Counted from the first letter of the stretch, positions 16,979-26,312 are shown. The stretch: 64,000 bases of DNA from Amycolatopsis sp. GM8 (GCF_021653975.1 NZ_JAJKFK010000005.1:495696-559695); one strand, 5' to 3'. Notes: generated by a model from the letters alone, not told the origin. Made by a program: numbers and translations.

Positions 16979-19634
16979 CCTTGTTCCGCCGGATCCGGCT
17001 CCACACCAGCTTGTCCACCTCCACCAGGAGGAACGCGAGCACCGTCGCGCCGAGGATCCGCAACCACGCGCCGGCGCCGATCGGGGCGGTGTGGAAGATC
17101 GTGTTCATCCCCGGCAGATACGTGAACAGCAGCTGCAGCGCCACCGTGATGCCGATGCCCGCGGCGAACATCCGGTTCCCGCGCGGCCACGCCCGCAGCA
17201 CCGGCCGGTCCAGCGACCGGCAGCTGACCAGGTACCCGATCTGCACGCACACGAACAGGTCGATCGCGACCGTGCGCGCTGCGGCCACCGACGCCCCGGC
17301 GTCCAGTTCCCACTGATAGGCGGCGAACGCGGCGACCACGAGCAGCAGCGAGATCAGCCCGGTGCGGCGCATCAGGTCCGGCGTGAACAGCGGCCGGCCC
17401 GGCGGGCGCGGCGCGCGGCGCATGATGCCGGGTTCCTTCGGTTCGAACGCCAGGGTGAGACCGAGGAACACCGCGGTGGTCATGTTGATCCACAGGATCT
17501 GCACCGGCACGATCGGCAGCGTCGCGCCGAGCACGATCGCGACGAGGATGACCATGCCTTCCCCGATGTTGGTCGGCAACGTCCAGGCCAGGAACTTCCG
17601 CAGGTTGTCGAACACCCCGCGGCCCTCCTCGACGGCGGACTCGATCGCGGCGAAGTCGTCGTCGGTGAGCACCATGTCCGCCGCGTGCCGCGCCGCGTCG
17701 GTGCCGCCGCGGCCCATCGCGACCCCGATGTCGGCGCGGCGCAGCGCGGGCGCGTCGTTCACCCCGTCCCCGGTCATCGCGACGATCTGCCCGCCGGCCT
17801 GGAAAGCCTTGACCAGACGGAGTTTCTGGCCCGGCGACACCCGCGCGAACACCGTCGTGCGGTCCGCCGTCTCGGCCAGCCGGTCGTCGTCCAGCTCGTC
17901 GAGTTCGGCGCCGGTGACGACCACCGGCTCCTCGGCCAGCCCGACGGCCCTGCCGATGGCGCGGGCGGTGTCCGCGTGGTCGCCGGTGATCATCTTGACC
18001 GCGATCCCGGCACTGCGGCACGCCGCGATCGCGGTGAGCGCCTCGGGCCGCGGCGGATCCTGCAGGGCCTGGAAACCCAGCAGGATCCAGCCACCCTCGT
18101 CGATCTCTTCCGCCAGCGAGACGTCGTGGCGGAAGCGGGCGAAGGCGAGTACCCGCAGCCCCTGTCCGGCGATCTCCTGTTGCACCCGGTGCGCCCGCTC
18201 GGCGTCCAGTGGGCCGGTGCTCCCGTCGGCGCGCAGTTCCCGGTCGCACCGCGCGAGGATCTCCTCCACCGCCCCCTTGGCGTACGCGACGCCGCCGGGG
18301 TGTGCGGTCGCCATCAAGCGACGTTCGGACTCGAACGGCAGCAGGTCCACGCGCGGGCACTCGGCGCGCAGCGCACCCGGGTCGAGTCCGGCCAGCTCGG
18401 CGACCGGGATCAGCGCGGTCTCCGTCGGGTCGCCCTGACCGGTCCAATGTCCGTCCACAAAGGACAGACCGGCCTCGCTGCACAGCACCCCGGCGCGAGC
18501 GCACTCCCGAAGCGCCTCGTCGATCTCCAGCGGCAGCGTGCTCGCTTCGACGGTGCGGCCGGCGGCGGAGATCGCCGTGACCGTCATCCGGTTGCGGGTC
18601 AGCGTGCCGGTCTTGTCGGTGCAGATCACCGTGGTGCTGCCGAGGGTTTCGACGGCGGGCAGGTGCCGCACCACCGAGCGGCGGCGCGACATCCGGACCA
18701 CGCCGATGGCGAGCACGATCGACACGGCCGCCGGCAGTCCCTCCGGGATCGCGCCGACCGCCAGCGCGACGGCCGCGGTGAACATCTCGGGGATGCCCGT
18801 GCCGCGCAGGACGCCGATGGCGAACGCGATCGCGGCGATGAGCACGATGCCGATGCTCAGTTGCTGCGAGAACCCGGCGAGCTTGCGGGTCAGCGGGGTC
18901 GTCACGGTGCCGGCCGTGGCGACCATCCGGTGGATCGCGCCGAGCTGGGTGCCCGCGCCGGTCGCGGTGACGAGCGCGCGGGCCGAGCCGCGGGTCACCA
19001 TCGTGCCCGAGTAGGCCATGTTCACCCGGTCGGCGAGCGAGGTGCCGTCCGGCAGCTCACCGGTCTGCTTGCCGACCGGCAGCGATTCGCCGGTCAGCGC
19101 GGACTCGTCCACTTCGAGCAGATGCGTCTCGACGAGCCGGACGTCCGCGGGCACCTGGTCCCCCGCGGTCAGCTCGACGACGTCCCCCGGCACCAGGTCC
19201 TCGGCGGGCAGCCGGACGGCGAGGTGGTCGCGGACCACGGTCGCCTCGGCACGCACCATCCGGGCGAGCGCGTCCAGGGCCCGCTGGGCGCGGGACTCCT
19301 GCACGTACCCGATGGCGGCGTTGAGCACGACGACCCCGGCGATCACGGTCGCGTCGAGATAGCCACCGAACACAGCCGTGACCACCCCGGCCGCCAGCAG
19401 CACATACACCAGCGGGTCCCGGATCTGGGCCACCAGCCGCCGCAGCACGCCCGGACCCCGGGCGGCTTCGAGCCTGTTCGGCCCGTACTGGTCGAGCCGC
19501 TCCTTCGCCTGCGCCGCGGTCAGCCCGGTGGCGGGATCGGTGCCCAGACGCGCCGCGGCCACCTCGGCCGGAACGGAGTGGAAGCCGGTGGGCTCGTCCG
19601 TGGCCTGCGTGCGCCCGGCCGCCGGCCGGGTCAC
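16917..19634 (-). CDS. P-type cation ATPase, calcium-type (CtpF-like)
   Basis: 905 residues with cation-ATPase N-domain (FHSVPAEVAAARLGTD), TGES (181-184), IPEGLP in M4 (296-301), phosphorylated Asp340 in DKTGTLTRNRM, and [22 protein letters not shown]. The PEGLP motif and overall layout match P2A (SERCA/PMCA-like) pumps such as mycobacterial CtpF, a known member of the DosR regulon; the ion is probably Ca2+ but is not proven by sequence. Its ATG overlaps the stop of the small charged gene upstream (4 bp). The basic tail RRNKVRRRSPAG overlaps the convergent 16742-16978 gene. Confidence 0.9.
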   Translation of the reverse strand: MTRPAAGRTQATDEPTGFHSVPAEVAAARLGTDPATGLTAAQAKERLDQYGPNRLEAARGPGVLRRLVAQIRDPLVYVLLAAGVVTAVFGGYLDATVIAGVVVLNAAIGYVQESRAQRALDALARMVRAEATVVRDHLAVRLPAEDLVPGDVVELTAGDQVPADVRLVETHLLEVDESALTGESLPVGKQTGELPDGTSLADRVNMAYSGTMVTRGSARALVTATGAGTQLGAIHRMVATAGTVTTPLTRKLAGFSQQLSIGIVLIAAIAFAIGVLRGTGIPEMFTAAVALAVGAIPEGLPAAVSIVLAIGVVRMSRRRSVVRHLPAVETLGSTTVICTDKTGTLTRNRMTVTAISAAGRTVEASTLPLEIDEALRECARAGVLCSEAGLSFVDGHWTGQGDPTETALIPVAELAGLDPGALRAECPRVDLLPFESERRLMATAHPGGVAYAKGAVEEILARCDRELRADGSTGPLDAERAHRVQQEIAGQGLRVLAFARFRHDVSLAEEIDEGGWILLGFQALQDPPRPEALTAIAACRSAGIAVKMITGDHADTARAIGRAVGLAEEPVVVTGAELDELDDDRLAETADRTTVFARVSPGQKLRLVKAFQAGGQIVAMTGDGVNDAPALRRADIGVAMGRGGTDAARHAADMVLTDDDFAAIESAVEEGRGVFDNLRKFLAWTLPTNIGEGMVILVAIVLGATLPIVPVQILWINMTTAVFLGLTLAFEPKEPGIMRRAPRPPGRPLFTPDLMRRTGLISLLLVVAAFAAYQWELDAGASVAAARTVAIDLFVCVQIGYLVSCRSLDRPVLRAWPRGNRMFAAGIGITVALQLLFTYLPGMNTIFHTAPIGAGAWLRILGATVLAFLLVEVDKLVWSRIRRNKVRRRSPAGACGRSAGRPAVR

Positions 19635-19804
19635 TTGTCGTCGTCGTTCTTCTCGACGTCCTCGTGCTGGTCGTCCCGGTGCTGGGTCATCAGGTACTGC
19701 TTGATGGCCCGTTCGGCGAGTTGCTCGGTGGTGTGCGACGACGCGCGTTCACCCGCGGCCTCCCGTGCCTCGCGGGCTGCCTGGGCGCTTTCCCTTTCGT
19801 TCAT
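19631..19804 (-). CDS. Small charged protein, coupled to the ATPase gene
   Basis: 57 residues, strongly charged with no hydrophobic segment: an Ala/Arg/Glu-rich helical N-terminal half (ESAQAAREAREAAGERAS) and an acidic tail (EDVEKNDDDK). Start ATG 19804 has GGGAGAAG upstream. It overlaps the ATPase start by ATGA, indicating coupled translation. Not recognised; a small accessory or stress-stability protein is only a guess. Confidence 0.65.
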   Translation of the reverse strand: MNERESAQAAREAREAAGERASSHTTEQLAERAIKQYLMTQHRDDQHEDVEKNDDDK

Positions 19805-19886
19805 GGCACTTCTCCCGTCCATTGTGGATCACTGCCAGCCTCGGCCGCGCGCGGGCGCGGCACCAGAGCCGAACGTCCGCCGGAGT

Positions 19887-19902
19887 CCGGGGACCTTCGG
19901 CT
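19887..19902 (+). promoter_or_regulatory. DevR-like box between the ATPase operon and SRPBCC gene
   Basis: CCGGGGACCTTCGGCT is identical over 16 bases to the motif at 37430-37445 upstream of the GAPDH gene. It lies in the 160-bp divergent gap, 83 bp from the 19804 start and 63 bp from the 19965 start, so it could serve either or both. Confidence 0.6.
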
Positions 19903-19964
19903 CTTTCGCGCGGGGCCGCCGCGGATGACGGTCGAGGTGACACGACAGAAAGGCGGTGCTGAAG

Positions 19965-20564
19965 ATGACCACCACCGAGACCCGCGGCGAGCTGCTCGTC
20001 GACAAGTTCGCGCCGCGGTACGACTTCATGCAGACGCGGCACCTGGTGGTGGCCGCGCCGGTCGAGCGCGCCTACCGCGCGCTGCGGGACCTCGACTTCA
20101 TGGAGGTCGGCGGCGGCATCGTGAACGCCGCGTTCTGGGTGCGCGGGCTGCCCGAACGCTGGCACGACCGCCATCACCGGCCGCCGCGCACGCCGACCCG
20201 GCTGAAGTTCGACGACATGGCCGCCGGCTCGGAATGGCTCATTCTCGGCGAGCGGCCCGGCGCGGAGATCGCGGCCGGGGTCATCGGCAAGTTCTGGAAG
20301 CCCGTCATCGAATGGCGGCACACGGAATTGGCTGAGTTCATCGACTTCGACGAACCCGGCTACGGCAAGATCGTGTTCTCCCTTTCGGCCGCGCCCTACG
20401 GGCAGTCGCGGTCACTGCTGACCTACGACATCCGCGTCGCGCTCACGGATGCCACCAGCCGCAACAAGTTCCGCGCCTACTGGACCGTTGTCGCGCCGTT
20501 CGTCGGAGCGGTGCAGGCGGCGACACTGCGGGCCGCCGCCCGCCACGCGATCAGCGACTCATGA
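19965..20564 (+). CDS. SRPBCC (START-like) lipid/ligand-binding superfamily protein
   Basis: 199 residues. HLVVAAPVERAYRALRDLDFMEV is the first strand and helix of a polyketide-cyclase/START-like fold, and the closing helix is WTVVAPFVGAVQAATLRAAARHA. Such proteins hold hydrophobic ligands; no catalytic residues can be assigned. I chose ATG 19965 because AAAGGCGG lies eight bases before it, rather than the ATG three codons earlier. The stop overlaps the convergent Usp gene by 6 bp. Confidence 0.7.
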   Translation: MTTTETRGELLVDKFAPRYDFMQTRHLVVAAPVERAYRALRDLDFMEVGGGIVNAAFWVRGLPERWHDRHHRPPRTPTRLKFDDMAAGSEWLILGERPGAEIAAGVIGKFWKPVIEWRHTELAEFIDFDEPGYGKIVFSLSAAPYGQSRSLLTYDIRVALTDATSRNKFRAYWTVVAPFVGAVQAATLRAAARHAISDS

Positions 20565-21443
20565 CCCGCCGTCCTTCGCTGCGGAACGGGCCACCAGTAC
20601 AGGACATTCGGCGTGCTGGACGAGTGCCTGGCTGGTGGAACCCAGCAGCAGCCCGGTGAACCCGCCCCGGCCGCGGCTGCCGACCACGACCAGTCGCGCC
20701 CGGCGGCTCCAGTCCAGCAGCCGCTGCCGCGGCCGGTCCTCTTCGAGGACCCGCTGCACCGTCACGTCCGGGTATTTCTCCTGCCAGCCCGCCAGCGCCT
20801 CGGCGAGTACACGCTTTTCCGCGTCCCGCAACGGTTCGAAGTCGCCATAGGCGGCCCGCGCCGCAGCGAACACCTGCGCCGAGTCCGCGTCCGACCAGGA
20901 ATGCACGGCCACCAGCGGCGCCTTGCGCAGCGAGGCCTCCTCGAAAGCCATCACCAGCGCGGGCTCGCCGGCCGCGCTGCCGTCCACGCCAACGACCACG
21001 GGGGCCTCCAGGCGGTCCTCGCCGCGGATCACCGCCACCGGGCACTTCGCGTGCGCGACCAGCGCCGAGGCGGTCGAGCCCGCCAGCAGGTCACCCAGCA
21101 CGCCCCGCCCGGCGGAACCGAGCACGATCATCCGGGCGTCCTCGGAACGCTGGAGCAGCAACGGGATCGGAGCGTCCACAACGGACTCCCGCACGATCTC
21201 CAGCCGGGCGTACCGCTCTTCGACCGCGGTCACCGCCGCTCCGACGATGGTCTCCGATTCGGTTCGCCGCGCCTCCAGCCAGCCGCTCGGTGGCAGCGCC
21301 CCACCGTAGAACACGTCCGCGATCCCGAACGCGTTGACGACGAACAGCGGCTCGTTACGCAACGCCGCTTCCTCCGCCGCCCACGACACACCCCGCAGCG
21401 ACGCCCGGGTGCCGTCGACTCCGGCCACGATTCCCCAGCTCAT
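20559..21443 (-). CDS. Tandem universal stress protein (first copy)
   Basis: 294 residues from ATG 21443 (ribosome site GGAGGAGAAGG). Two UspA domains: the first starts GIVAGVDGT and ends with the ATP loop GSAGRGVLGDLLAGSTA; the second starts VVVGVDGSAAG and has GSRGRGGFTGLLLGSTS. Both loops match the G-2x-G-9x-G-S/T ATP-binding pattern, so both domains should bind ATP. A paralogue lies at 33581-34474 with which the second domain shares GWQEKYPDV. Double Usps are hallmark members of actinobacterial dormancy regulons. Confidence 0.92.
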   Translation of the reverse strand: MSWGIVAGVDGTRASLRGVSWAAEEAALRNEPLFVVNAFGIADVFYGGALPPSGWLEARRTESETIVGAAVTAVEERYARLEIVRESVVDAPIPLLLQRSEDARMIVLGSAGRGVLGDLLAGSTASALVAHAKCPVAVIRGEDRLEAPVVVGVDGSAAGEPALVMAFEEASLRKAPLVAVHSWSDADSAQVFAAARAAYGDFEPLRDAEKRVLAEALAGWQEKYPDVTVQRVLEEDRPRQRLLDWSRRARLVVVGSRGRGGFTGLLLGSTSQALVQHAECPVLVARSAAKDGGS

Positions 21444-21545
21444 GCCTTCTCCTCCGGACGCTTGATATCCGTGCCCCACATGGAATCCTCCTGGTTCGGT
21501 CTGCGATCAGCGTCCTGGGACGCGGTGCGCCGTGGCGAGAGCCTG

Positions 21546-21574
21546 AAGTCCCTTTGCGCCAGGCCTAAGGGGCC
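21546..21574. promoter_or_regulatory. DevR-like motifs upstream of the first Usp gene
   Basis: AAGTCCCTTTGCGCC (21546-21560) resembles the variants at 14344 and 34553, and GGCCTAAGGGGCC follows at 21562-21574, overlapping the SulP stop codon. They lie 103-131 bp upstream of the Usp start, in the only gap before it. Confidence 0.45.
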
Positions 21575-23307
21575 ATCGGGTTGGGCGGCAGGACCGGTGC
21601 GGTCATCCCCTCGGGCAGCCGCCCATGTGCGGTGCGGTAGCCACGCACGTAAGCCGCGACCGCGGCGGGCAAGGTCGGGAACAGGTTCTCCTCCCCGATC
21701 TTCCGCACCAGCCCGGCCGCGACGAGCTCGTCGTACAGCTCGCGCTTGGCCCTGGCCAGCGCGAACCTGATGCCCCGCCGGTTCAGCTCCTTGCGCAACC
21801 CGTCGAGCGCGTCGAGGCCGGTGACGTCGACCTCGACCGTGGCCTCCGTGTTGAGCAGGAACCATTCGGTACCGGGGGTGACCGCGCGCAGCGCACGGTC
21901 GTGGAAGTCCTGCGCGTTGGCGAAACACAACGGCGCGTCGTAGCGGTAGACCACCAGTCCCGGCACCTTCTCCGCGCCCGCGTAGTCGCCGATGTCGTGC
22001 ATCCCGGGCACTCCCGGCACGAACCCGAGCACGGCGGCGTGCGGTCTGGCCACCCGCCGCAGCAAATCCAGAATGGACAGTCCAATCGCGACCAGAACAC
22101 CGTAGAGCACACCGAGCCCCAGCACCCCGGCCGTGGTCGCCAGCGCCAGTACCAGCTCGCTGCGGCGGAACGCGGCGAACCGCCGGAACTCACCCGGCCT
22201 GATCAGCTTGAAGGCGGCGTACACCACGACCGCGCCCAGGGCCGCGCTCGGGAACGCGGCGAGCACCGAACGGCCGGCGAACAGCACGACGAGCACGGTC
22301 GCGAGCGCCACCAGCGAGTACAGCTGGGTGCGGCTGCCGGCGGACACCCCGATCGCGGTCCGGCTGCCACTCGAGCTGACCGGGAACCCGTGGGACAGCC
22401 CGGCGACGAGGTTCGTCGCGCCCAGGGCCCGCAACTCCTGGTCCGCGTCCACCGCCCGCCCGTCCTGCGGGGCGAACGCCCGCGCGGTGAGCACGACGTC
22501 GGAGAAGCCGACGAGCGCGATGCCCAGCGCCGGCAACAAAAGCAGCGGCAGGTCAGCGCCGCCGACCTGCGGTAGCCCCGGCACGGGCAGGCCCGTCGGC
22601 ACGGTCCCGACGACCTGAATGCCCGCATGCTGCCAGCCGAAGACCCACACGCACCCGGCCGCGAGCACCATCCCCAGCAACGGCCCGGGCAGCCCGGGCG
22701 CGAATCTCGCCAGCAGCAGCAAGAACACCAGCACCGACGCGCCGAGCGCGAGCGTCGGCCAGTGCACGGCGCCGAGACCGGCGAACCAGGAACTCAGCTG
22801 CGCGAGCAGATCGTGGCCGTGCACCGGAACGCCGGTCAGCGTGCCGAGCTGGCTGACGATCATGCTGACCGCGATGCCCGCGAGATAGCCGACCAGCACG
22901 GGTTTCGACAGCAGATCCGCGACCACCCCCGCGCGCACGAGCCCACCCACGGCACAGATACCGCCGACCAGCAGCGCGAGCATCGCCGCGAGCGCGGCGT
23001 ACCGCCCCGGATCGCCCGCCGCGAGCGGCCCGATGGCCGCCGCGGTCATCAGCGCCGTCGTCGACTCCGGCCCCACCGACAGCTGCCGCGAAGTACCCAG
23101 TAGCGCGTAGACGGCCAGCGGCCCGATCGCGGTCCACAGTCCCACGACCGGCGGCAGGCCCGCGATCTCCGCGTACGCCATCACCTGCGGCACCAGGTAC
23201 GCGGCGACGGTGATACCGGCCAGTACATCGCCACGCACCCAGGTTCGCCGGTAGCCCCGGAACTGCGCGATCCCGGGAACGGCGCGGTCCAGCAGGCGAG
23301 AGGGCAT
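21565..23307 (-). CDS. SulP-family anion transporter with STAS domain
   Basis: 580 residues from ATG 23307 (RGYRRTWVRGDVLAGITVAAYLVPQVMAYAEIAGLPP is the conserved SulP entrance, here split over residues about 15-55). About 12 membrane helices are followed by a C-terminal STAS domain (GTEWFLLNTEATVEVDVTGLDAL). SulP proteins move sulfate, bicarbonate or other anions; the substrate cannot be read here. The start has only a weak ribosome site, but upstream in-frame starts would extend into the box cluster at 23342-23373. Confidence 0.88.
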   Translation of the reverse strand: MPSRLLDRAVPGIAQFRGYRRTWVRGDVLAGITVAAYLVPQVMAYAEIAGLPPVVGLWTAIGPLAVYALLGTSRQLSVGPESTTALMTAAAIGPLAAGDPGRYAALAAMLALLVGGICAVGGLVRAGVVADLLSKPVLVGYLAGIAVSMIVSQLGTLTGVPVHGHDLLAQLSSWFAGLGAVHWPTLALGASVLVFLLLLARFAPGLPGPLLGMVLAAGCVWVFGWQHAGIQVVGTVPTGLPVPGLPQVGGADLPLLLLPALGIALVGFSDVVLTARAFAPQDGRAVDADQELRALGATNLVAGLSHGFPVSSSGSRTAIGVSAGSRTQLYSLVALATVLVVLFAGRSVLAAFPSAALGAVVVYAAFKLIRPGEFRRFAAFRRSELVLALATTAGVLGLGVLYGVLVAIGLSILDLLRRVARPHAAVLGFVPGVPGMHDIGDYAGAEKVPGLVVYRYDAPLCFANAQDFHDRALRAVTPGTEWFLLNTEATVEVDVTGLDALDGLRKELNRRGIRFALARAKRELYDELVAAGLVRKIGEENLFPTLPAAVAAYVRGYRTAHGRLPEGMTAPVLPPNPMAP

Positions 23308-23341
23308 CTCGTCACGATGATCCGCGTGCGAGCCGGCGGCC

Positions 23342-23412
23342 AGGGCCGTTGGTCCCTCCGGGACAGGGACCAACGCGAAGCCGAACGTCCCCATGACTGG
23401 GGCCTTTGGCCC
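23342..23412. promoter_or_regulatory. Cluster of three DevR-like boxes with a perfect inverted repeat
   Basis: This divergent gap carries AGGGCCGTTGGTCCC (23342-23356), a perfect inverted repeat TTGGTCCCT-N7-AGGGACCAA (23349-23373) that overlaps it, and the perfect palindrome GGGCC-TTT-GGCCC (23400-23412). It separates sulP (start 23307) from the small gene at 23450. It is the densest box cluster in the island and is the best site to test regulator binding. Confidence 0.65.
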
Positions 23413-23449
23413 GGCGAGCCGGCGAGGCCATTACTGCGAGCATCGAACC

Positions 23450-23671
23450 ATGGACAAGCCGCAGATGCCCGAGTGCGAACGCCGCGCCCACGCCGTCCGC
23501 ACCGTCGCCGCCAGTGCCCGGGACGCCGAGGATCTCGTAGAGCTGCTGGACATGCTCGGCCTGAAGGCCACCGATATCCGGCCGCAGCCGCCGAAGGTGC
23601 CGGTGCAGCGCGGCAAGTGCCTGTCCATCGACGAGCTGCACGCGCTGGTGCAGGCGACGGCTCGCTCCTGA
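23450..23671 (+). CDS. Small hypothetical protein of the stress island
   Basis: 73 residues from ATG 23450. It has an N-terminal helical half (VRTVAASARDAEDLVELLDMLG) and ends CLSIDELHALVQATARS; no membrane segment. No family recognised. It is convergent with the acyl-CoA synthetase fusion, eight bases apart, and lies 38 bp downstream of the palindrome GGGCCTTTGGCCC, so it is probably directly controlled by that box. Confidence 0.65.
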   Translation: MDKPQMPECERRAHAVRTVAASARDAEDLVELLDMLGLKATDIRPQPPKVPVQRGKCLSIDELHALVQATARS

Positions 23672-23678
23672 CCGGGCG

Positions 23679-26312
23679 TCAGGTCCGCAACCGGCGCAGG
23701 AACGGGTCGACCGGGGTCCTGGGCTCGATGCGGATCCTGGCGTCCAGCACGACACAGCCCGACGCGTGCACCACCAGCGGATTCAAGTCCAGCTCGGCGA
23801 CTTCCGGGAGCAGTTCGGCGAGCCGGCCGATCCGCAGCAGCACGTCACGCACCGCGGCGCGATCGACAGCGGCGAACAGTTTCGCCGACGAACGCAGGCC
23901 GTCGAGCAACCGGTCGGCGTCAATGCCAGTCAGTGGGGCGAGCCGGGCCGCGCGGTCGGCCACCAGGTCGGTGTCGGTGCCGCCGAGTCCGAACACGACC
24001 AGCGGCCCGAACACGGCGTCGGAGTTGATGCCCACCAGCAGTTCCCGGCCGGGCTCGGCCATCGGTTGCAGCACCGCGCCATGCCACGCGGCACCGAACT
24101 GCCGCTGCCAGCCGCGCACCACCTCGCGCACCTCGGCCTCGTCGGCGACGTCGAGCACGACCCCGCCCTGGGCGCTCTTGTGCAGCACGCCCTCGACATC
24201 GGCCTTCAGTGCCAGCGGCCGCTTGAGCTCGCCGAACACCGCCGCGGCACCGTCCTCGTCGGTGACATACCGGGTTTCCACGAGCGGCAAACCGAAGCAG
24301 CGCACCAGATCCGCGACCTCCAGCGGCGCCAGCCAGCGGCGGCCGGCCGCAAGGTAGTCACGCACCAGCAACACCGCGCGTGCCGCGTCCACATCGGACA
24401 GTTCCGGCACAGTCCCGGCCGGGGTCGCGCGCCACCTCGCGTACCGAGTGATGTGCCCGAGCGCGGCCGCCGCGCCGGCCGGGTCGGTGTAGCTCGGGGT
24501 CGCGGGTCCGCGGTCGTCGGCGAGCGGTTCGACGTGCCCGAGTTGACCCAGCCGCACCGCGAGCACGGGTTTGGCCGACCGGCGCGCTCGCTCGGGCACG
24601 GCGGTCATCGGGTCGCCGAGCGCGGTGGGCACCGTCGCGGCGAGCACCGCGTCGATCCCGGGATCGGCGAGCACGGCGTCCAGGCAGGCACCGAACACGG
24701 CGGCGTCCACGCCCGCGGTCGTGTCGACCGGGTTCCGTAGCGAAGCGTGCTCGGGCAGCAACGCGTGGAGCTTTTCCCGTGTCTCGTCACGGATATCGGG
24801 CAGGGTGAGCCCGTGCCGCGCGCACGCGTCCGCAGCGAGCACCCCGGCCCCACCGGCGTTGCTGAGCACCGCGACCCGGTTGCCGGCGGGCAGCGGCTGC
24901 CAGGACAGCGCGGCAACGGTCTCGACCAGCTCACTGATGCTGTCGACGGCGATGACCCCGGCCTGCTCGTACAGCGCGTCCCGGGTGACCGCCGGGGTCA
25001 CCGCGGCCGCGGTGTGCGAAGCGGCGGCGCGCTGCGCCACCTCCGTCTCGCCGGTGCGGATGGCGACCACCGGCTTCTCACGCGCGAGTGCGCGAGCCAG
25101 CCGGCCGAACTTGCGCGGGTTGCCGAAGGATTCCAGGTACAGCACGGCGATCTCGGTCTGCGGATCCCGTTGCCACCACATCAGCAGGTCGTTGCCGCTC
25201 ACGTCGTACTTGTCGCCGGTGGACACCAGGCTGGACAGGCCGATCCCCAGCCGCCGCAAGGATTCGAGCAACGCGATGCCGAACCCGCCGGACTGGCTGA
25301 CCACTCCGACGGGCCCGGCCGGCACGGCCCCGGGCACGAACGTGGCGTTCAGCCCGGCGCCGGGGTTCGCGACCCCCACGCAGTTCGGCCCGACGAGCCG
25401 CATGCCGTAGGTGCGGGCCGCGGCGATCACCCGCTCACCGAATCCGGTGCCGGTCAGCCCGGCCGAGATCACCACGACCGCGTGGACGCCGCACCGTCCG
25501 CATTGTTCGACCGCGTCCGCCGCGGCTGCGGCCGGCACGCAGACGATCGCCAGGTCGGGGCACTCGGGCAGGTCCAGCACGCTCGGTGCGCATGGCACGC
25601 CGGAGATTTCGGTGGCATGCGGGTTCACCGCGAACAGCTTCCCCGGAAAGCCGCCGTCGAGCAGGTTCCGCAGCACCGCGTGACCGATCGACCCCGGATA
25701 CCGGCTCGCGCCGATCACCGCGACGGACTCGGGCTGCAGCACCGAGCGCAGGCTCGCCACATCGGCGACCCGTTCCCGTTCGGCCAGCGCCGTCCAGTAG
25801 TTCTCGCCCGGTTCGAGCACCAGCACGAACTGCCGTTCCGGTCCGCCCGGCGACATCCGGTAGGGCAGGCCCAGATCCGCGAAGACCCGGACCATCCGGG
25901 TGTTCTCGGCGAGCACCTCGCCGGTGAACCGGCGGATGCCGAGCGCGCGGGCCACGGATGCCAGGTGCTCCAGCAGGAGCGTGCCGACGCCGTGCGCCTG
26001 CGCGTGACCGTCCACGGCCAGCGCCACCTCGGCCTCGGCCGGATCACCGCCGGCCTCGAAATGCGCTACGCCGATCAGCTGGTCCTGCCGGAACGCGCCG
26101 ACCGCACCATGGGTCGGCCCCAGTTCACCCGCGATGCGCGCGCAGAGCCGGTCGAGCCCGGACGGGGAGCCGAAGAACCGGAGATACCGGTCGCGTTCGT
26201 CGAGCCCTTCGTGCAGGGCGAGCACCGCGTCCACGTCCCGCGGTCGCAGCGGGCGGATCAGCACGACCTCGCCATCGGCCAGCACCGCGCTGGCACCCTC
26301 GTCCCTCGGCAT
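23679..26312 (-). CDS. GNAT acetyltransferase fused to ADP-forming acyl-CoA synthetase
   Basis: 877 residues from ATG 26312 (GGGGGAGGAAACG upstream). Residues about 15-175 are a GNAT N-acetyltransferase (VLIRPLRPRDVDAVLALHEG; AHGVGTLLLEHLASVAR is the acetyl-CoA loop). Residues about 200-870 are an NDP-forming acyl-CoA synthetase: CoA-binding Rossmann part (VAVIGASRYPGSIG), SHTAA with the phospho-His (about residue 455), and a C-terminal ATP-grasp part. This order matches Pat-type protein acyltransferases, in which the synthetase portion can be catalytic or regulatory. Likely roles are protein lysine acetylation or acyl-CoA/ATP interconversion. Confidence 0.88.
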   Translation of the reverse strand: MPRDEGASAVLADGEVVLIRPLRPRDVDAVLALHEGLDERDRYLRFFGSPSGLDRLCARIAGELGPTHGAVGAFRQDQLIGVAHFEAGGDPAEAEVALAVDGHAQAHGVGTLLLEHLASVARALGIRRFTGEVLAENTRMVRVFADLGLPYRMSPGGPERQFVLVLEPGENYWTALAERERVADVASLRSVLQPESVAVIGASRYPGSIGHAVLRNLLDGGFPGKLFAVNPHATEISGVPCAPSVLDLPECPDLAIVCVPAAAAADAVEQCGRCGVHAVVVISAGLTGTGFGERVIAAARTYGMRLVGPNCVGVANPGAGLNATFVPGAVPAGPVGVVSQSGGFGIALLESLRRLGIGLSSLVSTGDKYDVSGNDLLMWWQRDPQTEIAVLYLESFGNPRKFGRLARALAREKPVVAIRTGETEVAQRAAASHTAAAVTPAVTRDALYEQAGVIAVDSISELVETVAALSWQPLPAGNRVAVLSNAGGAGVLAADACARHGLTLPDIRDETREKLHALLPEHASLRNPVDTTAGVDAAVFGACLDAVLADPGIDAVLAATVPTALGDPMTAVPERARRSAKPVLAVRLGQLGHVEPLADDRGPATPSYTDPAGAAAALGHITRYARWRATPAGTVPELSDVDAARAVLLVRDYLAAGRRWLAPLEVADLVRCFGLPLVETRYVTDEDGAAAVFGELKRPLALKADVEGVLHKSAQGGVVLDVADEAEVREVVRGWQRQFGAAWHGAVLQPMAEPGRELLVGINSDAVFGPLVVFGLGGTDTDLVADRAARLAPLTGIDADRLLDGLRSSAKLFAAVDRAAVRDVLLRIGRLAELLPEVAELDLNPLVVHASGCVVLDARIRIEPRTPVDPFLRRLRT

